64,000 bases of DNA from assembly GCA_002118135.1 (NCBI GenBank), contig BDIU01000223.1, forward strand, positions 1-64,000, in the 5' to 3' direction. Of the stretch, positions 1-15,096 are shown piece by piece. The translations under genes were made by a program, and so were the position numbers. Source of the DNA: Trebouxia sp. TZW2008. Its lineage: Eukaryota; Chlorophyta; Trebouxiophyceae; Trebouxiales; Trebouxiaceae. The notes under the pieces were generated by a model that was given only the letters and a program-made list of their open reading frames with translations, did no database searches and had not been told where the DNA came from. The first letter of the stretch is position 1. Every line of letters starts with the position of its first letter.

Positions 1-138
1 TACTAAGTCACATGTTCATGAATGGGTTGACCGAATTTCCCAGACCATGTCTATGTTTAGCAAGTACCTACTTTGGACATGGCAGCCTGCAGTCATTGAA
101 CCTGGTTTATAGCCGGGCTGGCCAACAAGGTGTGCAAT

Positions 139-1257
139 CTAATGATAAACACAAGCAGCAACGCCTGCCAGACAACCATGAGTACTGCCATGTGGACCAG
201 GCAAGAGTACCTGGCCAGAACCATCGACATGCAGAAAAGAGTACTCAATAAACTCATACCCTTTGTTAGTCCACCACCAGTTGGGCTCTGTGCTGAAAAC
301 CCTGAAGTTGTTGCTGATCAATGCCTTCATTGTAGCTACAATGTCGGCAGGCAGCGTCCTGCGTTGATTTTCCCAGTAGTGAAACTCGACAAGCATTTGA
401 GTGACAGGCAAGGTGGGTCTGCTTGTCTTCATCAGCTGCTGTAGAACAGCATATTCAAAGCCCTCAATGTCAATCTTGAGCACATCAAGCCATTTGTGGT
501 TCAGAATGCGCATGATAGTTTGCAGGGTGAGCAAATCCATGGTGTGGTTTCTCTGAACGCCCATTGTCATGGTGTGATCAGTCATATTGACCTGCTCATC
601 TCTGGGGCCTAGACCTACAGCATGGAAATGTATCTTTGGCTGCTTGGCTAGTTTGGCAAGGGCGTCTTGCCCAAGAGTCGGATCAAAGACATGGACCTCG
701 CATTTTGTTGTTGCCAGCACAGCTTCTTCAAATTCTGTGTCCCCATTTGACCCAAAACTGTACACGACACAGCCTTTGCGCTGCATGAGCGTTTCCACTC
801 CACACACCCATTTGCCGCCATCTCCAATGCGTTCTTGTCTGCCAAAGCGTTCTTTGAGAGGGCAGTTGAAATTTGGCGGGAAGAAGTCCCATATCCACTT
901 TGTGTTGTCCAAGGCACGCTTGCCCTCATGCAAAGCTATGTCATATTCAAACGTATCTGAGCTGAGCTTCTGCAAGGCGTTATTTTCGAAGGGTTGGCTT
1001 CTTTTGTAGATGTTCTCAATTAATGCCTGCTGATGCAGCATGTCACCAAGGGGTTCCACTGAGCCATGCACATCCTCCCTCAGCAGCCGAGTGCGTTGGC
1101 CCGCAGCGGAGTGAGATCTGAAGATGAAGACGGCAGCGAACAGTGTAATTGTAACCAAGACCAACACTGTCTGAGACACACTGCCGAGCAACCGTGTGGG
1201 GCTCCTACGCCTATGCATGACAAAATCACTGCGGTCAACCACTTCGTGAAAGGACAA
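139..1257 (-). CDS. METTL24-like type II membrane methyltransferase (Methyltransf_22 family)
   Basis: Single uninterrupted reading frame of 372 residues. Residues about 22-46 form one hydrophobic segment after a short basic N-terminus, as in a Golgi or ER type II membrane protein. The lumenal part carries the signature of the METTL24/Methyltransf_22 family: a cysteine in NFNCPLKERFG followed by RIGDGGKWVCG, then VYSFGSNGDTEFEEA (the SAM-binding region), VHVFDPT, and LKIDIEGFEYAVL. An S-adenosylmethionine-dependent methyl transfer is expected from the fold; the substrate is unknown. A glycan or lipid head group would fit the likely location. The first ATG is used because the membrane anchor directly follows it. 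It is the only long gene here without a visible intron. Family call is firm, function is inference. Confidence 0.85.
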   Translation of the reverse strand: MSFHEVVDRSDFVMHRRRSPTRLLGSVSQTVLVLVTITLFAAVFIFRSHSAAGQRTRLLREDVHGSVEPLGDMLHQQALIENIYKRSQPFENNALQKLSSDTFEYDIALHEGKRALDNTKWIWDFFPPNFNCPLKERFGRQERIGDGGKWVCGVETLMQRKGCVVYSFGSNGDTEFEEAVLATTKCEVHVFDPTLGQDALAKLAKQPKIHFHAVGLGPRDEQVNMTDHTMTMGVQRNHTMDLLTLQTIMRILNHKWLDVLKIDIEGFEYAVLQQLMKTSRPTLPVTQMLVEFHYWENQRRTLPADIVATMKALISNNFRVFSTEPNWWWTNKGYEFIEYSFLHVDGSGQVLLPGPHGSTHGCLAGVAACVYH

Positions 1258-2708
1258 GCGTCGCCTTCTGCATGTGCGTCTGAGGTTGAGTTGGCAACTG
1301 CTGGCGAAAGCCTGCAGGGCTTACACGTTGTACGACATGCCGCAGAGACCACGAGACTGCCATGCACTTGTGCAGCGCTCCCTCAGGCTGGTATGGCTGC
1401 GCTGAAGGGGTCCCAATCGGTGTGAAGCCCAGAGAGTCAGATGATCCGACAGACGCGCGACGTTGAGCGGTGTAAGCTACTTGAAGATGCAGCGCTATAG
1501 CTTGACCCACCCGCGACAGTCCGACTCTTGCACAACTTCACGAGCACGATGTCGGAATCGTAACCCTCATGCGACCCCTTCAATTGGCAGACCCTTGAAA
1601 GACTGCTGAGGGTGTAAGTCTCAACAAAATGAGTGTGGAAAGGAACACTTGCATGCCACACAGCGCATCAGCATGCAATCCAATACATGGTGTCTGACAG
1701 GTATGCACGCTGATCTCAGCACTCTTACAGATCATGAGCCACAGTGATTGCAAGCACTGCTGGCATCAGGCAGCTGTGCTACTCTTGAACAGATCACCAC
1801 TGTCTTCAGCATATAAGCTATTGGCTCTCAGACTTGGGAGAAGTTCACTCAGTTTGCACACCCTTTGTACATAGACGCACTCAGGACACCAGAGTTGTTG
1901 CATTCAATGAAGATGCTAGCGTAAGCATGCCATGACATTGAAAAGCATTGCCATAAAAGAACATGTAGATGCCCAGAATCAAACAATCTGCAGATGGAGT
2001 GATGAGCAAAAGGGCGCCAATTGCTGCTTGGCGCATAAGAGCTCATCAAAGCACCTGTCTCTGATGTCATTCATATGCAACTCGAGTGGACTCATCCGTT
2101 ACTGATCCTTGCATCTTTTCTTGACAACTCAGGTGGTTAGTCAATCTGCCAAATCTGGGAGAAGTGACTGCCTTGAATTTGGAAGGCCTGCAGTTTCAAC
2201 AGTTTTGAGTAGCGTGCACACAGCTGACATGCAACTGCTTTACAAGCATCAGCATCACAAGCAGCAGCTTATTTGGTACAGTTCACCGTTACAACAGCCT
2301 TGTGTGATGCAGCCTGTCATGGCATTCCACATATTGCACTGACCATTGCTCTTCTTGCCTGAGTGTTTCTTACCTAGCACGCAGCGCTGGTGTTGCAAGG
2401 CTTGATCCTTGCATATTGCAAATTGCCAATCAGCCAGGGTCACATGCTGCAAGCTGTATGCTAAGCTGAATGTCTTCTTGTACACTGCGCGCCATCTGCA
2501 TGCAAACAAAGCAATGTAGCCAAGTGGGTCAAGGTTATGTCAAGGCATGCATGTCATTGTGAGGCATCATGACACAAGCTTCTGCACTCAAAAGCAGCTC
2601 CAGCTTTTTGATCTAGAGGTAGCAGTCGGCAGAATGGAGCCACAGGATTTCTAGTGTGACACAGGGGATTCAGCTTGCTATGCAGTGTCAAAATACTTGT
2701 CCAACATT
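1258..2708. other. Gap between methyltransferase and PTEN genes
   Basis: No reading frame here resembles a known family on either strand, and the short frames show no codon bias or consistent splice phase. It lies upstream of the methyltransferase (promoter and 5' UTR side) and downstream of the PTEN stop codon. No clear repeat was noticed. Confidence 0.4.
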
Positions 2709-6080
<3,372 letters not shown>

Positions 6081-6464
6081 CTACACGACGCCCAGCTCCA
6101 CTCAAGCGTTGACCAAGATCGAGCACAAGTCGACTCACCACGCAGAGTGGCCATCATGGTGAACCTCGACTTGACTACAGCATTATCTGCTATGTCTTGA
6201 CTGATCTGCACACGAACAAGCCTGCATGACAACGGTAGATAGCAGGCGCTGACCAGACCGGGTGCACAACTGCTGTTGTACGATCATTAGTCATATATGA
6301 TCTGACTCACCAGAGCGGTGGCAGAGTTCTGCTCAGTGCAGTGTTCAGTGTGTTGATGTCTGCATTGCAACGGACACAGATTCCGCAGCAAGCACGAAGC
6401 TGTGTCGACGGCAGAGCTCGTGAGTGAGCTGCAGCAGTGAGACTGCGGGGCTGCACCGCAGAAC

Positions 6465-7517
6465 ATGGGCTTTCTTGGTTTCAACCTGAACTTTTTCGAC
6501 CAGCTTAGCTTTTATGGCGCGTACCACCACAACAAATGGAACCAGCTCGTGCATTTCATCTTTGTTCCTTTGATCTTCTGGTCAGCTGCGGTCTGGACAT
6601 CGTATACAGGGCAATTGGTGCCATATGACCTGCCTAGTAGCGGGGTGCTCACAGCGCTTCCGGAAGTCTTTCAGCAGTGCGTTCTTCTTCGTTGCAGCAC
6701 TGAAGCACGGATGAAAAGACCTTCAACTTGTAAAAACACCGGCTTTGTACATGGTGTGGTCTTGGGTGCGCAGGTGTGCAGTTTTGAATGGTGCTTTCCT
6801 GCAAGGCGTGGTCTATTCACTGTTCTACTTAGGACTAGAGCCTTTTGCGGGCTTGACATGGACTCTGTCCACCGGTATTCCCACCTGGCTGACTGCTACA
6901 GCCTTTAGTCAACACGTGCCATATGCTTGGGCATATGCTATTGGCGTTCATCTCCTGTCTTGGTATGCTCAAATACATGTTGGCCACATTATGCTCGAGC
7001 ACAGGAAGCCAGCACTTCTAGATAGCTTCTTTCAGGTGAGCGCTATATTTCAGAAGCATCATTGCATCCATCTTATCAAGACAGGGCTTGCACTGCTCAC
7101 TTAACGTCCATCACGTTACTGTCTGGGTTGCTTTTGCGCATGCCGAGCAACAGAGCATGCACAACACCTGATCAGTTTCTGTATCAGCTCATCAGCATGT
7201 ATTGAACACCCAGCTCCACAACACACGCAGCCAGTCCGCATCAGGCATGTCTTGCACAGCTTATATGTTTGTCACAGTTTGCTCATATTGTAGCTACAAT
7301 ACAGACAGGACATGGACTGATTTGGCTGAGTCCTGCTATGCATTTGCAGAGTCTAGCGCTGGCCAACCTGTTTGTATGGATGGAGTTTCTGTTTGCCTGC
7401 GGGTATAGAAAGGATCTGCATGCTCGGCTAAATGAGCGTATAGTTGCCGAACGGGCAAAAGCGAGCAGCACAGATAGCCAGACAGCACCTCTCATACCAG
7501 AAGCAGACAAGCAGTGA
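6465..7517 (+). CDS. Mpo1-like (DUF962) membrane protein, 2-hydroxy fatty acid dioxygenase family
   Basis: Three exons, 6465-6676, 6774-7035 and 7350-7517, join in phase to 213 residues. The N-terminus has the family hallmark FFDQLSFYGAYHHNKWNQ, followed by a histidine and membrane segments HFIFVPLIFWSAAVW, GVVYSLFYLGLEPFAG, and AWAYAIGVHLLSWYAQ, then HVGHIMLEHRKPALLD with the family's second histidine group. The last exon gives NLFVWMEFLFACGYRKDL and a hydrophilic tail. Yeast Mpo1 is an Fe(II)-dependent dioxygenase of the ER that shortens 2-hydroxy fatty acids in phytosphingosine breakdown; the histidines needed are present. The ATG at 6465 directly precedes the conserved motif. The gene is divergent from PTEN. 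Family call is firm, substrate is inference. Confidence 0.88.
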
Positions 7518-8549
7518 CACAGCAACAGGACCATGTACAGCTAGGGAGCTTGAGCATGCCATTTACCAAGTCATGCGGCAACTCTGCATCCCTGATAGGA
7601 ATGCTATAAGCAGAAGCAGAGGAGCAATTCACCACCAGTTTAAGCAGACCTTGTATGTGATAGTGTACCATTGAGCTGTTTGAGTGCAGGATGTAGCGTT
7701 GAGGTTCACAATGTTGCTCTATATCCAGTTTTTCTTAAGTCTGTGCTATGACGCACAGACATTTTGCGAACTGCCAGCAATACTCTGTAGCTGCCTTGTG
7801 TGTTGGGCTGGATTGCCTCAGATCAATTTGCTGCTGAGTTCTTGCAGCCAATGGCAAGTTTTGACTGCCTACATGCTGACTGCTTAAAATACAGCAGGAT
7901 GTTGCTGAAGCTTCAATGCAGTGCAATGGGAGGCGAGCACATCAATGACATTGCAGCACAGCGTCTGCTTTACAGCCGTTTTGTGTCATGACTGTCAAGC
8001 TACACTTCTGGTAAACCAGACCACGGTTGGCCTTGGTATCAAGCCACTGCGCCTATGCATACCGATAAAATGTTTCAGGACCTTAGAAGATGTGCTTGTC
8101 AGTTGATAGCATTTTGCACTTGCAAGTGGTCACTTAACAACTAAGATCGAAAGCCTTTCTTGTAAAAGAATTCCAACTCCTTTGTTCTGACTGCCTCCTT
8201 CACACACCAAAACTTAACTCATTGTCAACACATCATCGACTCTAGCAACTCATCACCTGATCATCAAACTGTAAAGCGAGGGGTCCTTGGCATGCTGTTG
8301 TCAAGGAGGCCTTGGCAAGAGGATGTGGTTGCATCTGGCAATTTTGCCTTACTGGAATATACAAGTCATTACAAAATGAGTAGAAGGCATGCGTGGCTGC
8401 ACGCTAGCTGCCAGGACTGCTTGTCTTCATGCACTTTGGGGCTTGGCCCTTACTGCCCTCTCTCTGTCACACGCCAGACTTACTGAAGTGAAAATTGATG
8501 TTTATTTGGTCAGGATATGTTAAAATGGGCCGGCAACACTAAAATCTTT
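7518..8549. other. Gap between convergent Mpo1-like and glycosyltransferase genes
   Basis: Holds the 3' ends of two convergent genes. Only short frames without family similarity were seen, and no repeat structure was noticed. Confidence 0.4.
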
Positions 8550-11500
8550 TCATCTTTCCAACTCTGGGTTCCTTTTCCCATGCTTGGCTGGCGCTGAGGC
8601 TTTACTGCAAGCTTTTGATGCCCAAGCACAAGTATGCTGCAGGTCCGCAAGTGCTGGCTCCCGCAGCTGCAACAGCTCTTTTGAGCAGGAAGTGAGGCTG
8701 TACAGAACGCCCTCTAACCTGCGGTCAAAACCTATTTGCTCAGGGTTGATGCTGACACCAATCTCAGGCCAAGACCTTGCCCAAAGCCGATAAGTGAATC
8801 AACCTACAGGCCAAATGACTTGCCCAAAAGAGATGCTGACACCAATCTGTAGGCCAGTAACTTGCCAGTAATGAGTGCTGACTACCAAGCATGGCACGTG
8901 CATGCGCAGTGACAAAGGATATCTCTTCAGAAGGTGTTTGATAAGCTCAACTGATGGCATGCTTGCTTACCTCTCTGCAATAGCAATTGGTGTGAACTGT
9001 TCTGCAGTCAGGCGGGCATTCAGCTGCAGCTGCAGGCGCACTTGGTCATTGGTGAGCACCAGGTACAGGCTGCGTACTAATCCCATCACATCCTGCAAGC
9101 ATTGTAAGCTTTTCTGCTGACAGCAAGCGTTTCTCACAGCAACAGTTGTCATGAGACGCCCAAGCTGCTTTGTTCACAGTGGCAGTGCTGACTTGTCACT
9201 ATCATTAGGCAAGTTTGCCTGTGGTGGGCACATGAGACAACTCTTGCAAGTTGTCCAGCATTCACGTCATTAGTGCTATGACACTTGTCAGTGATATTGT
9301 TGTATCGTCATCACCTGTGGGGGACACAGGAGGGCGTTCATGCCATGGCGGGCAAAGGTGTTGACGCCCAGGCAGGCGGTGGCCACCACTGCCAGCCCGG
9401 CCGCCATAGCCTCCAGCACAGGCATGCCCCAGGCCTCATAGCGACTGCTGAATAGGAAAGCGTCATGCCCACAGTACAGCTCTGGCAGCACCTCCTGCAC
9501 ACACATCACCCTGGTTTGATAAGCAGCATTCCAGGATTCTTGGCATGCCCCGAATTGATTTCCAGGATGCTTTCTGACAAGCCACTGTACAAATGAGCTG
9601 CTTTACAGCCATCATGCAACAGTTGGTGCATTTGCAGCTGCCAGCGAACAACCCTGTATTTTGCTGTTAATTTATGTGAGATAGCTGCTATGCTGAGTGC
9701 AGCCTGCTGTACATGGTCTTGCAGACTGTTTGGGTCTCAGATGCTGAGAAATGGACAAGTGACACGCATACTCCCAGCCCAAAAGGCTCTGGTTGTTTGG
9801 TGACAAAGCCTGCATCAGACTGTGCACCATGCATTGGTCAGAGGCAACAGTACCTTTACCTGTGAGGGTAGCTGTGAGCAGTGCGTGAAGTGTCGCCCCT
9901 CTCAGGTGAGGGGTGTGTGAGGATACCTGTGAGGGATTGACGTGAAGGTGGATGCGGAGGCCTGAGGCCAGCAGGGCAGGCAGCAGGGCAGCTGTGGGCT
10001 GAGTCTGACACAGCCAGGTGATGTGCAGTGGCAGCAGTTGGTTCAGGGCAGTGAGCACCGCCACTGCAGTGTCAAAGCCCTTGAGCTGCAAGCTGGGGTT
10101 GCCTACCAGCAGAACTGACCTCAGCCCAGCCTTTGGTTGTGTCCCCTGGAGCCAAGTTTGAGCTTGAAAGTTGGGCACAGCATGGCACAGTACAGCATAG
10201 CACAGCATCATGTGGCATGGCACGGCAGGACATGGCATGGCATAGCGTGTAACGGCACAGCGCAGCCAGAGACTATACAGGCGTCCACACTGAAGTCCAA
10301 TCTCAAGGCAGATCAGGGCAGAGCAGGGCAGAGCAGGGCAGGGCATGATAGAATGATTGATGAGAAGAGGGCATAGCATAGCAGAGCAGAGCACAGCAGA
10401 GCAGTCGAGAGACAAGCAAGGCAGGGGATTGCATCAATGCTGCAGCCTACCTCAGTGGCAGGTGCTGTGAGCACTGCAGTGTAAGGGTGAGAGGACAAAG
10501 GACCTGGCCTAAATCTGTCACAGTCAACACTGTTTGGGATGAGGATTGAGGTGCGGCCAAACTCCTGCCCTAGGATGGATTGTACAGCCTCAGAAACAGC
10601 AGTGAGAGCCACCGGCAGGTGCATCACCATGTGAAACAGCTGGTCTTGCTTCTTGTAATTGTGAAGCACCTGTGATTGAAATTCAGTCAGCAATTCTGGA
10701 CCACAACACAGTACAGTGTCTACAGCATGTCTTCCCATGTAAGGACACTGATTTCAAAACATTCTCATTATAAGGACAGTGAAATTGTCTACAAGATAGT
10801 AAGATTGCTGTCGACTGGCTGCATTGGGAATTCTAAGTGGTGACTATCTGATGTAAGGGCGGTTCTCTTGGCAACTAATGCAACTGATGTAAGGAGAAGG
10901 TATCGTGACTGGATGCAGACATTAGCCATGCAAGCAAGGTGAATGTTGCAAGCCTACCTGGGTTCGTACTGGATCTCCAAACAGCCACTCATGTCCCTGC
11001 TCCCAGTAAAGCACTGGAGCTGCTATGCCTGCCAACAGCTCAGCCACCTACACACACAGTGACTTTACTTTGTGATGACTGCTTTGGTTGGCCAAAAGGA
11101 TAGTCCTTACACCAAATTGTCCTTAATGAGAGGTACAATTGCAGTCAGAGTATAGTGATTGATGCCCAACTGCACTGTCCTTACATCCAGAGCGGCTTTA
11201 CATCGAGTGTCCTTACAATGGGAAGTTACTGTACAGGCAAACTCAAACAACCAGAACTCATCTGACTTGAGCTGCATGGAGATGAGCAGGGTGGCTCACA
11301 CCTCTTGAGACAACGTGCACATCAATACTTGAGAGGCATTGGTTGCTCAGTTGCAGACGCTGCAGATGCATGACAGCCCTGAGCTCAAGGGATCCCTTAA
11401 GCTCCTCCAATAGGGCAACATCATGGAGAGACAATGGAGAGCACAGTGCATCAGCAGCAGTGTGCACCGCTGAACTTGCAAACGCTTCTGACAAGGTCAA

Positions 11501-12347
11501 ATTGCGAGACACATGCACATCATGTGCGGTGTATGCATCGTGTGCATGGGTGATTGGGTGACAAGATGTGCATGCTGACCAAAAAGATGCATGTACCACT
11601 GTCAAGCAAGTGAATGCAAGCGATAAGTCTTAAAGTGGCCATGGAGTAGTTGCAAGTTATTTGTCACAACTCAAAGCTGTTTGAGAGACGCAGCCGCATG
11701 GCAGAATGGATACCTGGTGAAATATCCCGACCACCACCACATCAACCTTGGACGCAGGATACACATCGCTGAGCCTCTCATGCAGCCGGCAGACGACATC
11801 AACACTAGGCCTGACGCTTGTCCATGGTGGCATAGCAGTATCTGCTGTGTCTGAACGGTGTACAGCAATTACTGTATGGCCCCTGGCAGTCAGCAGCTTC
11901 ACATGCTCTACCAGGCATTTCATGCCGCCAGTCTGCAGCAGCAATAGATTGGATTTCCAGCTGACACTACCCGAGCAGACTATTATGAAAGAGCACTTGG
12001 GCTGACAGTGTCTTAGCAGACTGTTGATGTGGTCCAAGGCAGCAAGAGTAACTCACCACATTGTGGTGGGGCAGCATATAAGCGATTGTCAGAGGCCGGC
12101 ATGGAATCAGGAGTCGCTGCTGGTATCTGTCGAATGCCTGGCAAAAGACCTTGTCTACGAGGTCTGCGGCTCGTGGAGATTTTGAGGCTTGCTGGGGACA
12201 TCCGCAATCTGGATGGTGCAAGGTATCTCCATACGGCAACACAGGCTGGCCCTTGCAGAACGACTCATGGAACTCGTTTGCATTTTGCAATCTCAGCATC
12301 TCCAGGGCGACCAAGGGGATGTGCCGAACAAAGGCGTGACTACCCAC
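8550..12347 (-). CDS. Family 4 glycosyltransferase (GT4, GT-B fold)
   Basis: Eight exons fit phase perfectly: 12347-12057, 11932-11714, 11047-10958, 10669-10451, 10145-9927, 9494-9315, 9092-8971 and 8775-8550, giving 521 residues. Three exons are all 219 nt. The acceptor domain has PLTIAYMLPHHNV then TGGMKCLVEHVKLLTARGH. Middle segments include PVLYWEQGHEW and ILIPNSVDCDRF. The donor domain has SVLLVGNPSLQLKGFDTA and the GT4 catalytic EX7E motif in YEAWGMPVLEAMAAGL. The last exons continue the C-terminal helix and add about 75 residues with no recognised domain. It is expected to transfer a sugar from a nucleotide sugar; donor and acceptor cannot be told. The first 80 residues lack a clear signal peptide. 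Introns hold a pentanucleotide repeat and two mobile-element relics. Confidence 0.85.
8776..8870 (-). repeat. Echoes of the last glycosyltransferase exon's acceptor site
   Basis: Just upstream of the last exon the string ggcaag followed by a tggcct-type context recurs three times, and attggtgtcagcatc occurs both here and inside the true exon. These are tandem copies of the acceptor plus the first exon bases. Only the copy nearest the exon keeps the correct phase. Confidence 0.65.
10176..10432. repeat. Degenerate pentanucleotide repeat in a glycosyltransferase intron
   Basis: About 250 bp made of five-base steps such as gcaca, gcata, gcatg, gcagg and gcaga. It fills most of the intron between exons 10669-10451 and 10145-9927. 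It creates long spurious open frames on both strands because a five-base unit changes frame each step. Confidence 0.85.
10739..10915. mobile_element. Dispersed gatgtaaggac element relic (copy 2)
   Basis: Contains repeated gtaagga, ataaggacagtg and ctgatgtaagg motifs related to the elements at 4921-5105 and 11085-11236. It lies inside a glycosyltransferase intron and is more diverged than the other two. Confidence 0.5.
11085..11236. mobile_element. Dispersed gatgtaaggac element relic (copy 3), inverted
   Basis: The reverse complement reads tacagtaacttcccattg followed by gtaaggacactcgatgtaa and aligns along its length with 4921-5105. A TA dinucleotide directly flanks cagtaactt, as expected for a pogo/Tc1-type insertion at TA. 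No coding capacity, so it would be nonautonomous. Confidence 0.6.
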
Positions 12348-13325
12348 GCCTGCATGCTAGTGCCGAGCTGGCGAGCTGCGCTAACAGTCTCGCATCCTGG
12401 CTGCACGAGCAGCCTTCAAGTCGACTGCTGGCTCAAAACATGTGTTTCGAAAGTCAGCCAGCTCTTTTAAGCATGGCGACGGTTAAAAGCACAAGCCTGC
12501 AGCAGTGATCGACTCGTTGTCACACCCGACGAACGCAGAAGCTATTGCAAGCCACGATTGTCGGATGACACGATGTAACACGGAGCTTGTGCCCCGACTA
12601 GAGAGTTCGGGACGTGGCCCTGCAAGAGCGGAAGTTGCAGGTCGACTGTCTCTCAAGGGAAGGATGCCTTGCCCTGTGTTACTGCGTACTCAGCAGCCGT
12701 AAGAGGACACCAGAGACCCAAGGACATTTACGAGGCATGGACTTACAACGTATATACATACGTAGTGTGTCGAATTTGCCAGATGTGTCCAAAAATACCC
12801 CTGTTCTGGGTATATGTGCATATATATATATATAAGAGAACCTTAAATATACAGTAGTTATATAGTAGATGAGCAATACACTTTTCCAATGAACATAGGC
12901 ATGAAGGACAAGTTCCCCACCTGGCACCCTACTTACATGATCATAACTCTGTGAAGACAGGGTGAAAACAGAGTGAAAACGTCTGACAATCCAACAACCT
13001 CAAGTTTGTTTTTAGACACTTGACACTTGGTTGAGTATCGTGGTCAACAGACACATCCAGAACTACGTGAAAATTCAGTAACACAGCACTTCAGAAATGA
13101 GAGCATTGAGATCTGAAGAGAAGATCTCTCAACAATTGTGCAAACATGGAACACTGTATCATCACCACCCGTGAGGAAACACAAGTGCGCATACTTGCAG
13201 CTGACTATGGCTTAAGCAGAAAGTTTTGATTGTTTGTTGTCAACAGTTCATAGCAACGCATGTGTCACTGATTGTGTCGTGAGTTTCGAGCAGTCCTCGA
13301 TATGATACAGATACAAAAGTGTCCT
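12348..13325. other. Gap upstream of glycosyltransferase; contains a short (TA)n run
   Basis: Upstream region of the minus-strand glycosyltransferase and downstream region of the coiled-coil gene. A TA dinucleotide run lies at about 12819-12833. No supported gene was found. Confidence 0.4.
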
Positions 13326-13871
13326 TTATGGCTGGGCAGGGAAGAACCTTGTCAACACTGCACACACGATCCTGCCTACGACACTGTTCGGGTCCACGCT
13401 GAACAAGAGCAGAGACAGCAATATGCAGAAAGCTACGTAAAACACAGTCTTATACTTGTCCAGCTCATCCATCCTCTTGTCCAGGCCATCGATCTTGTTG
13501 TCTAGCTTCTTGTCTAGCTCATCCATCCTCTTGTCTAGCTTATCCATCCTCTTGTCCAGCTTGTCGCTTAGCGTTGTCAGCTGTGTTGACAGCGTGGTGA
13601 GACTTGTAGTGATGACTTCCAGCTGCAGGGCGTGATCTACTATGATCTTCTTCTGAAGACGGTTGGGAAAGGCTCTGTCGTAGCTGTCGAGACGATCCGA
13701 GAGAGTGGTACGCGTTCTGACGTTCTTAGCACCTCTATGAGCACGTTTTGGACTGCTCGACAGTGTGCGAAAGTCGCGAGTCCAGTGCGGTGACGGAACT
13801 GGTCTTCGCAGGCCTCGTGAGCCTGCTAGACTCATCAAAGACGCTACTCTACAAGCCACAGTCTGACGCAC
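13326..13871 (-). CDS. Small coiled-coil protein with C-terminal membrane anchor (orphan)
   Basis: Intronless frame of 181 residues. The first 60 residues are rich in Arg and Ser with few acids, like a mitochondrial or plastid presequence. Residues about 85-145 are a coiled coil built from a near-perfect seven-residue repeat, LDKRMDK, LDKRMDE, LDKKLDN, KIDGLDK, RMDELDK. Residues about 148-165 (VFYVAFCILLSLLLF) form one membrane span followed by about 16 residues. The arrangement resembles organellar tail-anchored coiled-coil proteins such as CCDC90-type proteins, but no family signature was recognised. The heptads are also repeated at DNA level, so the repeat may have grown by slippage. That it is a real gene is likely; function unknown. 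Confidence 0.6.
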   Translation of the reverse strand: MRQTVACRVASLMSLAGSRGLRRPVPSPHWTRDFRTLSSSPKRAHRGAKNVRTRTTLSDRLDSYDRAFPNRLQKKIIVDHALQLEVITTSLTTLSTQLTTLSDKLDKRMDKLDKRMDELDKKLDNKIDGLDKRMDELDKYKTVFYVAFCILLSLLLFSVDPNSVVGRIVCAVLTRFFPAQP

Positions 13872-15096
13872 CGAGAAACGAAACTACTTGAAACCAACGA
13901 AACTAAAGCTCCGAGAAGCTACAGATACAGCTCACGGTCCTCCTTCTTCTTCCCGATCTTGATTTAGATTCTCGCGTGCCCGCGTATCCTGCAAACTACA
14001 CAGAGCTTGATTCAGAGGCTAACGCGGCTATATGTCTGTATGTCCACATGTGCTGGACGGGCTGGATGTTTGCATTGTTGTCACTCGTCTTGGGCCATCT
14101 TGAAACAGCATGTCATCGACTCGCAGATCTGTCAGACAGTTCTATTATGATGCATTTCTGGCCATGTCTATGATAACATAAAGCTAAAGTAGACAAGATA
14201 GACTGATGGAATATGCAAACAAGAGTGAAAGTGCTGTTGACAGAGTAGGCACACCCATTCTCACTTGGCAGGGCGCACTTGACATGTTGCAAGGCATTCG
14301 GGAGGGTGTAAGTCATGCTGCAACAATACAAAACCTGGACGAAGACAATGCTGACACTCTGCACAGTGACATCAGCAGGGTCATCACTGCTTGTTTGCGA
14401 GGTCGTCCAGATGATTACGTGCTGAGTGATTGGTGATGGTGCTTACACCAGCTCAGAGGCTTTGCTCATCACTGTAATCACTCCAAGCTGCATAGACAGT
14501 GTGCGGATAATGGCAGTTGCGCCAGCCATGATAGGATATGAGGTCATGATGCATGGTGCAGGTAGTGTAGGTAGCTACAATCACTACAGCAGCATGTTGT
14601 GTCCTGTGCCAGCAAACAGATTCAGGGGTTCAAAATCTAGCAAGTGCCTCACTAAGCCGATACGCCTTTGCAAATAATATTTTCTCACGGCTTGCAGATG
14701 ACTCAGGAGCAATTGGACATCTTGTGGACTTTCAGGGCTCAGCCAGAGCATAAGAAACTGATGGTCAAAAGGGCTTTAATGCCTGAAGACTACCTTGATG
14801 ACCTGTTGTTTGATGTGACTGCACACCCTACAATGAAAAACGGTGAAATTGTCATGAGCTTTGCTGAGATAACAGTCCTACAAAAGTTGAATGGGGAGCT
14901 TATCTTCACTTTATCATAGGTGATAAAGGTGGTACAAGCAGACAGCCCTAGGAGCGATTACAAATAAGAGATCACGGGGACGGTGGCGTAAACTTTCTCC
15001 GAGACCTTCAGACCTTTGATCGCAACTGGTCGATGCACGCGAGGGACCACTGCTGATTAGTCTCGCACAGATCTGTCACTGTACAAGCACTCAAAC
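13872..15096 (+). CDS. Weak hypothetical gene (possible exons 14206-14436 and 14698-14919)
   Basis: Two stretches look protein-like but belong to no family I recognise. The 3' one starts after a good acceptor (gcttgcag) with MTQEQLDILWTFRAQPEH and ends at a stop at 14919. The 5' one contains ILTWQGALDMLQGIREGVSH. Whether they belong together, and where the start is, could not be settled. The rest of the interval shows nothing. Confidence 0.25.

Noticed and set aside
9672..10415. 247-codon minus-strand frame as a single exon
   Set aside because: Only the part 10145-9927 is glycosyltransferase coding; the N-terminal third is translation of the pentanucleotide repeat.
12819..12833. TA run as a promoter TATA element
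   Set aside because: No gene start lies at a suitable distance; it looks like a simple microsatellite.
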